Assembly: GCA_007116495.1 (NCBI GenBank)
Contig: SKIJ01000015.1
Span: 1-64,000 of the forward strand
DNA from: Cryomorphaceae bacterium
GTDB taxonomy: Bacteria; Bacteroidota; Bacteroidia; Flavobacteriales; Schleiferiaceae
Length of the DNA stretch: 64,000 nt
Reading direction: 5' to 3'
Shown here one piece after another: positions 1 to 10,370 of this stretch. Numbering within the stretch: position 1 is the first letter of the stretch; each line of letters opens with the position of its first letter. Position numbers and translations under genes: made by a program. The notes beneath the pieces are model-generated. The model was not told the origin of the DNA. It ran no database searches and worked only from the letters and a program-made list of their open reading frames with translations.

Positions 1-256
1 CCCCCCTCTCGTTACAAATACGTTTTACAACCCCTCTCTTATTTGCAAACATACGTTGCGCTCTTTAGCGTTTTCATGATATGTGAGTTTATTTTCACAC
101 CATCCATGGCTATTGATTTTTTTGTTGTTCACCAACTCGTCAATAAAACACAAAGACTGTAACCCGCATCACCATCTTAACAAGGTCAGTCGTTAGACCT
201 TTGCAGCACAACACGTAGAGCTACTTTTTAGGTGCGCTCTCCCAAACATAGACGAT

Positions 257-1969
257 ATGACAATTAGACAACGCTTTGGTCAGGCTTTTCCCATAGCTGA
301 GTGGCTTCCTCAATACAACAAAACATTGTTAAGTGGCGATTTATCGGCTGGCCTTACCGTGGGGGTTATGCTCATTCCACAGGGCATGGCCTATGCCATG
401 CTGGCCGGACTCCCACCCATTCACGGTTTGTATGCCGTTACCATTCCGTTGTTGGTTTACGCCATGTTGGGAACGTCGCGTCAGCTGGCAGTTGGACCGG
501 TTGCCATGGTATCGCTGTTGGCTGCTGCGGGTATAGGCGCGCTGGAACCTCAGTCTACCGGCGATTACCTCATGTACGCATTCACCCTTGCGTTTCTCGT
601 GGGAATCATTCAATTGGGAATGGGAATTCTGCGCATGGGGTTTGTGGTCAACTTCTTATCGCACCCCGTTCTCAGCGGATTTACGTCAGCTGCCGCCATC
701 ATCATCGGGCTGAGTCAGATAAAACATCTCTTTAAAATCGACCTTCCGCGAAGCGAACACGCCCACGAAATACTCTGGGCCATGGCGCACAACATCAAAG
801 ATATCCACTGGCTGACCTTCGCGTTGGGGGCTGCCGGGATCATTATTATTAAGTACGGAAAAAAAATACACAAACAATTTCCGGCACCACTGGCGGCCGT
901 TGTACTGGGCATTGTCATGGTTTCGGCATTTGGACTCGACGATCGCGGTGTTGTGGTGCTCGGAGAAGTACCGTCGGGATTACCCGGTTTTTCCATGCCG
1001 AGTTTTGACGGCAGTGCTTGGGCGCAGTTGTTCCCAGTTGCCTTAGCCATATCATTGGTTGGTTTTGCGGAAAGTTTTGCCGTTGCCAAAGCCATTCAAC
1101 AACGACACAAGGATTACGACCTTCGACCCAATCAAGAATTAATCGGTTTGGGTGCAGCCAATTTAGGCGCAGCCTTTTTCCAAGGCTATCCCGTTACCGG
1201 AGGATTCTCCCGTACTGCTGTCAACGACCAAGCAGGGGCTAAAACCGGAATGGCGTCGATTATTTCTGCAGCGCTTATCGTGCTCACACTGTTGTTTCTT
1301 ACCGGATTGTTTGTGAACCTTCCCAGCGCCATACTCGCCGCAGTGGTATTGGTTGCCGTATCCGGTCTCATAGATGTTAAGGAACCCATGAATTTATGGA
1401 AAAAAGACCGCACCGATTTTGCCATGCTCATGACAACCTTTTTAGCCACCCTCACACTGGGCATTGAAGCGGGTATCATCATCGGGATGGTTCTTTCACT
1501 CATCACCGTTATCTACCGCGCCTCTCGTCCGCATATGGCAAAAATGGGACGCATACCCGGCACGGAAACATTTCGCAATATCGAGCGCTTCGACAACCTT
1601 GAAACGGATGAAAACCGCATGGTAGTTCGCATTGACGGCGCCTTATACTTCGCCAATACCGAATACATTCGAAGCACGTTGCAGCGTTGGATGAATGACA
1701 AGCCGATCAACGAACTCATTTTTGACTTCAGCACCGTTCCACACATCGACAGTTCGGCCGCCCACACCCTCCACAACTGGATTGACGAGTGGCATCAACA
1801 AGACATCAACGTAAAAATCAGTGGCACCCACGGGCCTGTTCGCGACATTTTCAACACTTGGAATATCGTTGCTCAAGTAGGTGAAAACCAATTTTATTTG
1901 TCGGTTAATGACGCTATTAAAGGTCATAAAGACTCCAAACATCAAGAGTACGTATTGGAGTCTCGTTAA
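257..1969 (+). CDS. SulP family inorganic anion (sulfate/bicarbonate) transporter with C-terminal STAS domain
   Basis: N-terminal GDLSAGLTVGVMLIPQGMAYAMLAGLPPIHGLYA is the SulP signature; C-terminal STAS-like region (FDFSTVPHIDSSAAHTLHNW). Confidence 0.95.
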   Translation: MTIRQRFGQAFPIAEWLPQYNKTLLSGDLSAGLTVGVMLIPQGMAYAMLAGLPPIHGLYAVTIPLLVYAMLGTSRQLAVGPVAMVSLLAAAGIGALEPQSTGDYLMYAFTLAFLVGIIQLGMGILRMGFVVNFLSHPVLSGFTSAAAIIIGLSQIKHLFKIDLPRSEHAHEILWAMAHNIKDIHWLTFALGAAGIIIIKYGKKIHKQFPAPLAAVVLGIVMVSAFGLDDRGVVVLGEVPSGLPGFSMPSFDGSAWAQLFPVALAISLVGFAESFAVAKAIQQRHKDYDLRPNQELIGLGAANLGAAFFQGYPVTGGFSRTAVNDQAGAKTGMASIISAALIVLTLLFLTGLFVNLPSAILAAVVLVAVSGLIDVKEPMNLWKKDRTDFAMLMTTFLATLTLGIEAGIIIGMVLSLITVIYRASRPHMAKMGRIPGTETFRNIERFDNLETDENRMVVRIDGALYFANTEYIRSTLQRWMNDKPINELIFDFSTVPHIDSSAAHTLHNWIDEWHQQDINVKISGTHGPVRDIFNTWNIVAQVGENQFYLSVNDAIKGHKDSKHQEYVLESR

Positions 1970-2635
1970 TTGCATTTAAAAAAAGAGATGAAGTCTTTAC
2001 AAATCATCCTCTTTACCGTTATTACGGGAACAACATACGCACAAAACACAATTGGCGGTTGGCTTATGTATTGGGGCGTTCATCCCGTTGGTAAATCGTA
2101 TGAGATTTACAGCGAATGGCAATTTCGACAAAAAGAACTTCCTTCAACACACGAACAACTCTTATTCCGAACCGGATTTGGCAGAAAGATAAATCAAAAC
2201 AACTCAATAGGTACCGGCTATGGTTCAATTAGTTATTACAAAAACAGTAACGAATGGTCTGCACCAGACGCGATGGAACACCGTTGGTGGGGTCAATGGG
2301 TCAACCAAAAGCGAAACGGCGCCAACATTTTAGAACACCGTTTGCGAACAGAATATAGGTGGCTTGAAGGTGCAACCCCTTGGCGTTGGAGGTACCGAGT
2401 AATGTGGATCTTTCCCATTCACGTTTTTCATCCCAACAACGATGCATTGGTCATTCACTTATCAAACGAACTGTTTGTCCACAATAACGATTCGTTTTTT
2501 GACCGCAATCGCGTTTATGCTGCAGTAGGCTACCATTGCAATACGCACTGCGAAATACAAATGGGCTACCTCCATCAAACCGTACATCGGCAAGCAGCTG
2601 GGCAATACATTCAGCTGGGATTTCTGATTCACTAG
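1970..2635 (+). CDS. DUF2490-like outer-membrane protein (start probably at the internal MKSLQII Met)
   Basis: signal peptide, then WLMYWGVHPVGKSYEIYSEWQFRQKE and LLFRTGFGR-type motifs, C-terminal aromatic-rich strands. Confidence 0.65.
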   Translation: MHLKKEMKSLQIILFTVITGTTYAQNTIGGWLMYWGVHPVGKSYEIYSEWQFRQKELPSTHEQLLFRTGFGRKINQNNSIGTGYGSISYYKNSNEWSAPDAMEHRWWGQWVNQKRNGANILEHRLRTEYRWLEGATPWRWRYRVMWIFPIHVFHPNNDALVIHLSNELFVHNNDSFFDRNRVYAAVGYHCNTHCEIQMGYLHQTVHRQAAGQYIQLGFLIH

Positions 2636-2820
2636 CTTTTCAAACATTGTTTTAGCATTTGAATACCTCTCACACATTGTAGCAATACTGTAAAATACTA
2701 TTACAGATTACAATACAAACGCATTTCCTGAATTTCCAGAGTATTTGCCATGACAACCCTGTTTATTAATATATTTTGCCTTTGGTAAAACTACAGCGTA
2801 AAGGATTGATTTTTTTTGCT

Positions 2821-2828
2821 TAGCTTTG
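2821..2828 (+). promoter_or_regulatory. Bacteroidota -7 promoter box TAGCTTTG upstream of the lipoprotein gene at 2891
   Basis: exact match to TAnnTTTG. Confidence 0.55.
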
Positions 2829-2890
2829 TGGCTGGTGTACAGTAGTGCGCTAACACCGGATATTTAAACCAGATACGTAATTTATTCTTC

Positions 2891-3193
2891 ATGAAAAGAT
2901 TTACAACCATACTATTTGCCTTTTTGGGTTTGGCATTTTTTTTCTCATCATGCGACAAACGCGTGGATTGTTTGTGTACCGCTACACCGGTAGACGAACG
3001 CAATGAAGACCTCGACGTAACCGAATTTTACGTAACCTTTAAAGACGGCGGTGATTGCGACGACGCAAGTGGTCCATTCTACCATACGGATGAATTATTT
3101 CGAGAATTTGAGTACAATGCTGTATGTGAAGAAATTCCTCAGGAATTGATGAATCCCGACGAACTCAATGGAGGAGAACCCGAAGGCGAATAA
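2891..3193 (+). CDS. small hypothetical lipoprotein
   Basis: signal peptide with lipobox (FFFSSC), acidic mature part. Confidence 0.65.
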   Translation: MKRFTTILFAFLGLAFFFSSCDKRVDCLCTATPVDERNEDLDVTEFYVTFKDGGDCDDASGPFYHTDELFREFEYNAVCEEIPQELMNPDELNGGEPEGE

Positions 3194-3207
3194 TCAGAGT
3201 GTAATAA

Positions 3208-4062
3208 ATGATTAACGGCATAGCGCGAAGCATACTCATTGCTGTATTTTTTTGGTTCTGGTTTTCCTACACAGACGATATAGATGTCTTCATTTATCGT
3301 TCCACCAACCTCAGTCTACGTGGGTCTTTGTGGTTTACACGTCTCATCGTTGGCTTTGGGTTACTGTGGTTTACATTAGAATGGTGTGGCAGGCTGCAAT
3401 TAAAGCGCACTCGTTTTTTTGCCATCTCGTTAAGCATTCTTACGATAGTAATGTTTTCCACCTTGTCTTTTGGCGACAAACAAATCATTCGCGGCGAACT
3501 TTATCCGGCTTGGCTACTGTCTCCACCATTTATCGCGGTAATCACCGCATGGCTTCTTCCGCAAAAGCGGTCGTTTTGGAAAGCGCCTAAATGGCTTGTC
3601 ATCATTTTAGGTATTGCCTCGTTTACAGTCCCATTTATCCTTCACCCTCCTTCGCTTATTCCCGGAATTGCTTCTCGTGATGGCGACGTTGATAAAGCCG
3701 TATTTTACGAATGGCTCACCAACAACGACCAAGGCGTCAATCCAACGCTTCCCAATCAACTCATCGCCTTTTATAGTCCAACCTGCAAATTCTGTCGCCT
3801 TACATCCTACAAAATAGACGGCTTTTTACGCGATCATAACGTACCGACTATCGTGGTTTTTCCGGGACAATTTAAAGACGCCTCACCATATTTTGACCAA
3901 CGAGGCATCGAAGAGCTCCCCGCCATTGGTATACCTCCCAACGTATTGTTTTCCATTACCAACAAACGCGTTCCAATGGTACTGCACCTACAATATGCAG
4001 AGATAAAAGGCGTTTACAGATACAACACATTCGACGACAAACGGATAAGACAGCAGTTATAA
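3208..4062 (+). CDS. membrane protein with C-terminal thioredoxin-like CxxC domain
   Basis: several hydrophobic helices followed by LIAFYSPTCKFCRLTSYKIDGFL and a VPTIVVFPGQF strand. Confidence 0.5.
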   Translation: MINGIARSILIAVFFWFWFSYTDDIDVFIYRSTNLSLRGSLWFTRLIVGFGLLWFTLEWCGRLQLKRTRFFAISLSILTIVMFSTLSFGDKQIIRGELYPAWLLSPPFIAVITAWLLPQKRSFWKAPKWLVIILGIASFTVPFILHPPSLIPGIASRDGDVDKAVFYEWLTNNDQGVNPTLPNQLIAFYSPTCKFCRLTSYKIDGFLRDHNVPTIVVFPGQFKDASPYFDQRGIEELPAIGIPPNVLFSITNKRVPMVLHLQYAEIKGVYRYNTFDDKRIRQQL

Positions 4063-4108
4063 CAACACTTCCCCAATTATTATAATGCGTTGCTAAAGCG
4101 GAAAGTCA

Positions 4109-4116
4109 TACTTTTG
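4109..4116 (+). promoter_or_regulatory. -7 promoter box TACTTTTG upstream of the Wzz-like gene
   Basis: exact TAnnTTTG match 24 nt before ATG 4140. Confidence 0.6.
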
Positions 4117-4139
4117 CAAATTGCACTAAATGCTAAACT

Positions 4140-5162
4140 ATGGAGCCCAAATCAACTTCGAACCCATTCGACTCCAGCAACATCATCATGTTTGCTTGGA
4201 AGTGGCGTAAACCGTTACTAATCGTTTCCTTTACGGCCGCGTTTGTCGCCATCATTTTCTCTGCACCGTATTTCATCAAACCGCGTTTTAAGTCAACCGT
4301 AGTGGTTTTCCCTTCCACAACCTACTCGGTGTCAAAAGCATTGCTGCCACAAACCAGTGCAACCAAGGCACAAGACGTTTTGGAATTTGGTGAAGAACAA
4401 CAAGCCGACCAGCTGCTGCAAATTTTAAAATCCGACGAGATTCGCCAGCGCATCATCGATAAATACGACTTGATGAACCACTACGACATCAAGGAGTCGC
4501 ATCCCTATCGCGTCACCCAATTACATAAAAAATACGAAAAGAACATCAGTTTTAGACGCACCGAGTTCATGTCGGTCGAAATAAAAGTCTTAGACACATC
4601 GCCCGATACGGCCGCAGCCATAGCTAATGAAATAGCACGATTGCTCGACGAAGTAAAAGGCCGCATTCAGCGCGAACGCGCTTTGAAGTCACTGAACATT
4701 GTTGAAAACGAGTACAACCAAATGCGCCAAGAGCTCACCGAGATGGAGAACAAGCTCACCGAGCTTCGCTACAAAGGCGTTCACGATTACGAACGTCAGG
4801 CTGGAGCACTGACAGAACAATTGGGGCGATCCATCATACAAACAGGAGCAAAGAGTGAAAAAACACGAGAAATTCAAAACAAACTCGATACGTTAGCCCG
4901 ATACGGAGGGCTTTACGTATCCATGCGAGACGAAGCCAGCTTACTCCAAGAAGAATTTGTAAAAGTTAAAACCAAACTGGCACAAGCGCGTGTGGATGTA
5001 AACGAGCAATTGCCCACCGTATTTACGGTAAACAACGCCTTTGCCGCTGAGCGCAAAACCTACCCCAAACGCAGCTTGATTGTCGCCGTAAGCTTTTTCT
5101 CGGCACTTGTATTCACACTGATCGTCATCATTGTGGTGGAAACCATTCGCAATCGCATGTAG
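4140..5162 (+). CDS. Wzz/chain-length-determinant-like polysaccharide copolymerase
   Basis: two terminal TM helices flanking a coiled-coil periplasmic region; C-terminal AERKTYPKRSLIVAVSFFSALVFTLIVI (Wzz-type P-rich TM2). Confidence 0.8.
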   Translation: MEPKSTSNPFDSSNIIMFAWKWRKPLLIVSFTAAFVAIIFSAPYFIKPRFKSTVVVFPSTTYSVSKALLPQTSATKAQDVLEFGEEQQADQLLQILKSDEIRQRIIDKYDLMNHYDIKESHPYRVTQLHKKYEKNISFRRTEFMSVEIKVLDTSPDTAAAIANEIARLLDEVKGRIQRERALKSLNIVENEYNQMRQELTEMENKLTELRYKGVHDYERQAGALTEQLGRSIIQTGAKSEKTREIQNKLDTLARYGGLYVSMRDEASLLQEEFVKVKTKLAQARVDVNEQLPTVFTVNNAFAAERKTYPKRSLIVAVSFFSALVFTLIVIIVVETIRNRM

Positions 5163-5206
5163 TTCTGAGGAAAGAAGAACGCGTATCACCCTGCAATACC
5201 TCCATT

Positions 5207-6670
5207 ATGAATCGACTGATTCAACGCTTACCCCAAACCGATGAACGCATCCAATGGATTGCCATTGGAAGTGGTTTGGTATTCGTTGCTGCCATTGCAG
5301 TTTTTCTCAGCAATGAATGGTATTGGGGGTTGCTTATTCCCTTTGGAATGGCGTTGATTGCCAGCATTGTACTGGCAATGGACTACGTACTTTGGTTCAT
5401 CGTTTTGGCCACTCCGTTATCGTTAAATGTAGAATTCAAAGACTTGGGCTCAACGCTCAACTTACCAACGGAGCCATTTATGATTGCCCTCACCGCATTG
5501 TTCTTCATTCGATTGGCGTATCACGGTCATTTTTTTCCGAAGTTGGTAAAACATCCCCTTTCGCTCATTTTAATTGCCCATTTGGTATGGATGCTCAGCA
5601 CCGCCATCACCAGTGAAATGCTGCTCGTATCGCTGAAGTATTTTGTTTCCAGACTTTGGTTCATTGTGGTATTTTTCTACTTGATGAGCTTGCTGTTTAA
5701 AGATCAGAAAAACCACCGACCATACTTTTTACTGTATCTCATTCCCATGGCTGCGGTGGTCATCTACACGGTGATTCACCACGGTCAATACGGGTTCACC
5801 AAGAAAAGCGGCACCTGGGTAATGCAGCCATTTTTCAAAGAACACACGGCCTATGGCGCTGTTTTGGCCATGTACTTCACCGTGGCCTGGACCATGTTTT
5901 TGCGTTATAATTACCGACCACTGGCAAAAATCGGAATACTCGCGCTTTCGATCATCATATCGGTAGGGCTTTACTTTTCTTATACGAGGGCAGCTTGGCT
6001 GAGCGTGATGGTTATGATGGGAGTAGCCGGTTTCATCTACTTAGGTTGGGGGTTTAGACGGTTTATGATGTTGATTGCCGGTGTGCTCTTGCTTATCGGA
6101 CTGAGCTGGAATACGATAAACGAACGACTGAACACCACGCAAGCCGAATCCTCAGACGATGTCACCGAACACCTCTCCTCCGTTGCCAATGTGAGTACAG
6201 ACGCCTCAAATACCGAACGATTGAATCGTTGGAAATCGGCATGGAGAATGTTTAAGGAACGACCCATTACCGGATTTGGACCGGGAACCTACATGTTTTT
6301 ATATGCACCCTACCAAAATCCCCACGAAAAAACCATCATATCAACCAATCGCGGCGATGTGGGAAACGCCCACAGTGAATACATTGGCCCACTTTCCGAT
6401 TCAGGGCTACCGGCGGCAATCATTATTCTCGCATTAGTCGTTGCGACCTTCTACTACGGGTTTAGATTGAGTTTGTATTTACCCACCATCGAACTGAGAA
6501 CAACCGCAACGATTGCCTTCTTAGCGTTGGTAACGTACTGGTTTCACGGACTGGTAAACAACTTCTTAGACATCGACAAAACGGGACTGCCCGTTTTTGG
6601 ATTCACGGCGCTACTCGCCACCTTAGATGTGTGCTTTATGCACAAGCAATCCAATCAAAATACGCCGTAG
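5207..6670 (+). CDS. O-antigen ligase/polymerase family membrane protein
   Basis: polytopic; RLNRWKSAWRMFKERPITGFGPGTYMFLY and NAHSEYIGPLSDSGLPA are Wzy_C/WaaL-type motifs. Confidence 0.85.
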   Translation: MNRLIQRLPQTDERIQWIAIGSGLVFVAAIAVFLSNEWYWGLLIPFGMALIASIVLAMDYVLWFIVLATPLSLNVEFKDLGSTLNLPTEPFMIALTALFFIRLAYHGHFFPKLVKHPLSLILIAHLVWMLSTAITSEMLLVSLKYFVSRLWFIVVFFYLMSLLFKDQKNHRPYFLLYLIPMAAVVIYTVIHHGQYGFTKKSGTWVMQPFFKEHTAYGAVLAMYFTVAWTMFLRYNYRPLAKIGILALSIIISVGLYFSYTRAAWLSVMVMMGVAGFIYLGWGFRRFMMLIAGVLLLIGLSWNTINERLNTTQAESSDDVTEHLSSVANVSTDASNTERLNRWKSAWRMFKERPITGFGPGTYMFLYAPYQNPHEKTIISTNRGDVGNAHSEYIGPLSDSGLPAAIIILALVVATFYYGFRLSLYLPTIELRTTATIAFLALVTYWFHGLVNNFLDIDKTGLPVFGFTALLATLDVCFMHKQSNQNTP

Positions 6671-8286
6671 ACATTTTCGCCTTTCACGTAGGTTTGCAAT
6701 ATCTCCACACGACGCAGTTCGGATGCGTCACACCGCATGATATCTTTACTCAAAACCACCATATCTGCCTGTTTACCAATTTCCAACGAACCGCAGCGGT
6801 CGTCTGAGAACTGAGCATAGGCGGCCCAGATGGTCATACCCCGCAAGGCGTCCTGACGAGAAAGTGCATTAGACATTTGAAATCCACCTTCGGGAACACC
6901 ATCGTCATTTTTTCGCACCACGGCAGAATAAAACGTTCCGAGTGGATCAACCGGCTCGATAGGGAAATCTGTTCCCAGCGCAACTATACCCGCAACGGCT
7001 CGAAGATCTTCGTAGCGATAGCCGTCATTAATGCGGCGAGCTCCCAAGCGCTTTTTAGCCCACAACATATCGGAGGTTGCGTGCGTAGGTTGCACCGACG
7101 GAATGATGCCGGTACCATCAAAGGCACGAAGATCGTCGTCGTGAACAATTTGTGCGTGTTCAATGCGCCAGCGGTGCGTATTGTCGTCTGGCCACAAACG
7201 CTGATAAATATCGAGCATTACCCTGTTGGCGCTGTCGCCAATGGCATGTGTACAGAGCTGCATACCTGCATTTTTTACCTGACGTGCTTGTTTTTCAATT
7301 TCCTCCGGATCTTTAAGTAAGAACCCGGTGGTTGTGGGCATGTCGCTGTAAGGCTTTATCAAACATGCACCGCGACTTCCTAATGCCCCATCGGCGTAAA
7401 ATTTAAACCCATTAAACTCCATATTTCTGCGGACCCAGCCTCCATTTGCCAATGCCTTTTCAAACGTTGCGGAATCGCTGCCCGCCAACACCTGCATATT
7501 GATGGTCAATTCATTGTTGGTGTACAAATCGTCCAAGTACATGATTTCTTCCCAAGACAAGCCCATTTCAGAAAGTCCGGTAAGCCCCAACGAGAAACAC
7601 TTGCGTTCTGCCAGCTCAACGCCATCTTGTAAATCGTCGAGAGATTTAGGCGGCCACTTTACCAAATCCATGGCATTGTCGATTAGCACTCCCGTAGGAA
7701 CACCGTTTTCCGTTACGATTTCTCCGCCTTCTACGTCCATTTCTGCAGTAATGCCGTTGCGCTCGAGTACGATGTCGTTTACCAGCATGGCATGACCATC
7801 GATGCGGCGAAGCAGTACCGGCGTTTCCGGAAACAACTTGCTGAGAACAGTATTATTTGGAAATTGATTGTCTTCCCAAATATTTTGATCCCAACCCATA
7901 CCGCGAATTACGGAATAGTCACGGTCGAGTTGAAAATCACTTACCCGAACTTCGACATCTTTAAGCGAACTGCTGTTTCGCAGATCAACCTCTTGATAGG
8001 AGCGCGCTAACGCCAAAAAGTGCGCGTGCGCATCGATGAAGCCGGGATACGCATAGTTGCCTTTGAGGTTGCGTTCAAGCCTTGGATTATAGGTTTTATG
8101 CAGTCTTTGCTCGGGACCAATATCAACGATTAAGCCGTCTCTAACCACCATGGCATCGGCCACACCAAACGCGTTATCTACCGTGTAAAAACGCGCATTG
8201 AAAAACAGCATATCCACGTCTTCTCGCGGAATACACGACGACACAAGCAATGTCATGAGGGCAAAAATGGTTACAGATTTCATCAT
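6655..8286 (-). CDS. amidohydrolase family (YtcJ-like) lipoprotein
   Basis: NARFYTVDNAFGVADAMVVRDG, GFIDAHAHFLALA, ALGTDFPIEPVDPLGTFYSAV; lipobox LLVSSC; start at MMKSVTIF (8286) preferred over ORF start 8400 because of the -7 box at 8303-8310. Confidence 0.88.
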   Translation of the reverse strand: MMKSVTIFALMTLLVSSCIPREDVDMLFFNARFYTVDNAFGVADAMVVRDGLIVDIGPEQRLHKTYNPRLERNLKGNYAYPGFIDAHAHFLALARSYQEVDLRNSSSLKDVEVRVSDFQLDRDYSVIRGMGWDQNIWEDNQFPNNTVLSKLFPETPVLLRRIDGHAMLVNDIVLERNGITAEMDVEGGEIVTENGVPTGVLIDNAMDLVKWPPKSLDDLQDGVELAERKCFSLGLTGLSEMGLSWEEIMYLDDLYTNNELTINMQVLAGSDSATFEKALANGGWVRRNMEFNGFKFYADGALGSRGACLIKPYSDMPTTTGFLLKDPEEIEKQARQVKNAGMQLCTHAIGDSANRVMLDIYQRLWPDDNTHRWRIEHAQIVHDDDLRAFDGTGIIPSVQPTHATSDMLWAKKRLGARRINDGYRYEDLRAVAGIVALGTDFPIEPVDPLGTFYSAVVRKNDDGVPEGGFQMSNALSRQDALRGMTIWAAYAQFSDDRCGSLEIGKQADMVVLSKDIMRCDASELRRVEILQTYVKGENVYGVF

Positions 8287-8302
8287 CGGGTAAATATTTA
8301 CA

Positions 8303-8310
8303 CAAATGTA
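8303..8310 (-). promoter_or_regulatory. -7 promoter box TACATTTG for the amidohydrolase gene
   Basis: exact TAnnTTTG on the minus strand, ~17 nt upstream of MMKSV. Confidence 0.55.
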
Positions 8311-8466
8311 AACGCTGAAAACCGATTCGTGGTGTAAATTTATCGAGTTAAAAAACGTTTCCAAAACGTTCTTTCGTGGCGTGAATCTATCCTTGCGCAT
8401 TGTACATTTACAACAATAAACGAAGGTTTATTGAAACATGACAACTAATTAAAAAAAAATACGAAT

Positions 8467-9168
8467 ATGCCAGAAGACAAAATTCTAAAAGCACTCAAAC
8501 CTAAAAACTGGAACGAAATAAAAACCAACGACTCTTGGGCCATTTTTAAAATCATGTCGGAGTTCGTTAACGGTTACGAAATCATGAGCCGCATTGGTCC
8601 GTGTGTGTCCATTTTTGGATCTGCACGAACATCTCCCGATCATAAGTATTACAAACTGGGTGTTGAAATTGCCGAGGCTCTAACGCAAAAAGGGTATGGC
8701 ATCATTACCGGAGGCGGACCGGGGATTATGGAAGCAGGAAACCGTGGTGCCAGCAACACGGGCGGAATTTCCGTGGGGTTAAACATCGAATTGCCCTTTG
8801 AACAAAACGCCAATCCCTACATCGACCAAGATAAAAACCTACAATTTGACTACTTCTTTGTACGCAAGGTTGTCTTCGTAAAATACAGTCAAGGGTTTAT
8901 CGTAATGCCCGGCGGACTGGGAACCTTAGACGAACTGTTTGAGGCACTGACGCTCATTCAAACGGACAAAATAGGACGTTTTCCCATTGTACTGGTCTGT
9001 CGCGAATACTGGCAAGGACTGATCGACTGGATGAAAGACGTCGTTCTCAAGGAAAAAAATATCGATGCAGAGGACTTAGATTTATTCAAGTATGCCGAGT
9101 CCGCGGACGAAGTCACGGAAATCATCGATAACTTTTACAAAAAGTATCAGCTCAAACCAAACTTCTAA
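8467..9168 (+). CDS. LOG family / TIGR00730-type Rossmann-fold protein (cytokinin riboside 5'-monophosphate phosphoribohydrolase-like)
   Basis: GSARTSPDHKYY, GYGIITGGGPGIMEAGNRGA, VMPGGLGTLDELFEALTLIQT. Confidence 0.93.
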   Translation: MPEDKILKALKPKNWNEIKTNDSWAIFKIMSEFVNGYEIMSRIGPCVSIFGSARTSPDHKYYKLGVEIAEALTQKGYGIITGGGPGIMEAGNRGASNTGGISVGLNIELPFEQNANPYIDQDKNLQFDYFFVRKVVFVKYSQGFIVMPGGLGTLDELFEALTLIQTDKIGRFPIVLVCREYWQGLIDWMKDVVLKEKNIDAEDLDLFKYAESADEVTEIIDNFYKKYQLKPNF

Positions 9169-9201
9169 TCATTTTCGGTCAACAGTAATTGATGGTTGCG
9201 T

Positions 9202-9846
9202 TTACTTTTTTCGCGCAACCATCAAACCATCGCGAATCGGAAACAATACGTTATCTACACGCTCGTCTGCTTGCACATACTTGTTGAAATCATGTAGCGC
9301 TCCCGTATCGACGTCTTTTTTACGCTCGTCCTCGTCGGTAACCTTACCAGACCACAAAACGTTATCGGCGATGATTAATCCACCGGAGGGCATCACGGGC
9401 AACACCAAATCATAGTAGGTTTTGTAATGTTCCTTATCGGCATCAATAAACACCAAGTCCCACGGTTTTTTGATGGTTGGAATCACCTTTTGCGCGTCGC
9501 CAATGTGCAGGTGTAATTTATCTGCATGCTCAGATCGCTTGAAATAGCCGCGAATGCGGGAAGCGAGTTCCTCGTTGTTGTCGACGGTGTGTAGTTCTCC
9601 ATCCTCTTTGAGTCCGTCGGCCATGCAAAGTGCAGCGTATCCGGTGTATGTACCCACTTCCAAAATGTATTTGGGTCGTTGCATCATGCTGAGCATGCGT
9701 AGCACTTGACCTTGCAAATGCCCACTGAGCATACGCGGTTTGAGCACCTCCGCATGCGTTGTACGATTGATTTCGGCCAATAAGGGCGATTCTTTTCGCG
9801 AATGCGCTTCGGTATAACGATCGATGTGTTCAGGTAAAAATTCCAT
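9202..9846 (-). CDS. class I SAM-dependent O-methyltransferase
   Basis: ILEVGTYTGYAALCMADGL, DLVFIDADKEHYKTYYDLVLPVMPSGGLIIADNVLWSGKV. Confidence 0.94.
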   Translation of the reverse strand: MEFLPEHIDRYTEAHSRKESPLLAEINRTTHAEVLKPRMLSGHLQGQVLRMLSMMQRPKYILEVGTYTGYAALCMADGLKEDGELHTVDNNEELASRIRGYFKRSEHADKLHLHIGDAQKVIPTIKKPWDLVFIDADKEHYKTYYDLVLPVMPSGGLIIADNVLWSGKVTDEDERKKDVDTGALHDFNKYVQADERVDNVLFPIRDGLMVARKK

Positions 9847-9938
9847 AAATGTGTTTCTTTAATACAGCAAAGATAAAGGGCAGACGTGATGGGGTAATTA
9901 TATCTACCTTAATTTTACCCACTCAAAACGGCACCAAA

Positions 9939-10370
9939 ATGACCAAACAAGAACGATACGATCGGGCGTATTTACGCATGGCGGTCGAATGGGCAAAACT
10001 GTCGCACTGCAATCGCAAACAAGTGGGGGCGCTAATCGTCAAAGACCGCATGATCATTAGTGACGGATACAACGGTACGCCCACTGGCTTTGAAAATGCG
10101 TGCGAAGACGATGACGGGCTTACCAAATGGTATGTATTGCATGCGGAGGCCAACGCCATCCTCAAAGTTGCCGGATCCACGCACAGCTGCAGCGGTGCTA
10201 CACTCTACCTCACCCACTCGCCGTGCCGTGATTGCGCAAAGCTCATTCATCAAGCAGGTATAAAACGTTTGGTTTTCATTCAACAATACAAGGACGATTC
10301 CGGTTTACTATTTTTAGAAAAAGCCGGCGTAGACATCATACAGATGACGTCCGTAACCAACAGCGCATGA
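9939..10370 (+). CDS. dCMP deaminase / CMP-dCMP deaminase family protein
   Basis: KVGALIVKDRMIISDGYNGTPTGFENACED, HAEANAI and SPCRDCAKLIHQAGIKRLVF zinc motifs; start MTKQERYDRAY preferred over the ORF start 9849. Confidence 0.93.
   Translation: MTKQERYDRAYLRMAVEWAKLSHCNRKQVGALIVKDRMIISDGYNGTPTGFENACEDDDGLTKWYVLHAEANAILKVAGSTHSCSGATLYLTHSPCRDCAKLIHQAGIKRLVFIQQYKDDSGLLFLEKAGVDIIQMTSVTNSA

Noticed and set aside
1-60. Imperfect tandem repeat CCCCTCTC...ATACGTT at the window edge
   Set aside because: Only two diverged copies, cut by the window boundary; could be chance.
8287-8400. Upstream extension of the amidohydrolase ORF
   Set aside because: Contains the promoter box; the lipoprotein signal starts at 8286.
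10232-10366. Upstream extension of the S41 peptidase ORF
   Set aside because: Overlaps the dCMP deaminase; the ATGA-coupled start at 10367 gives a proper signal anchor.
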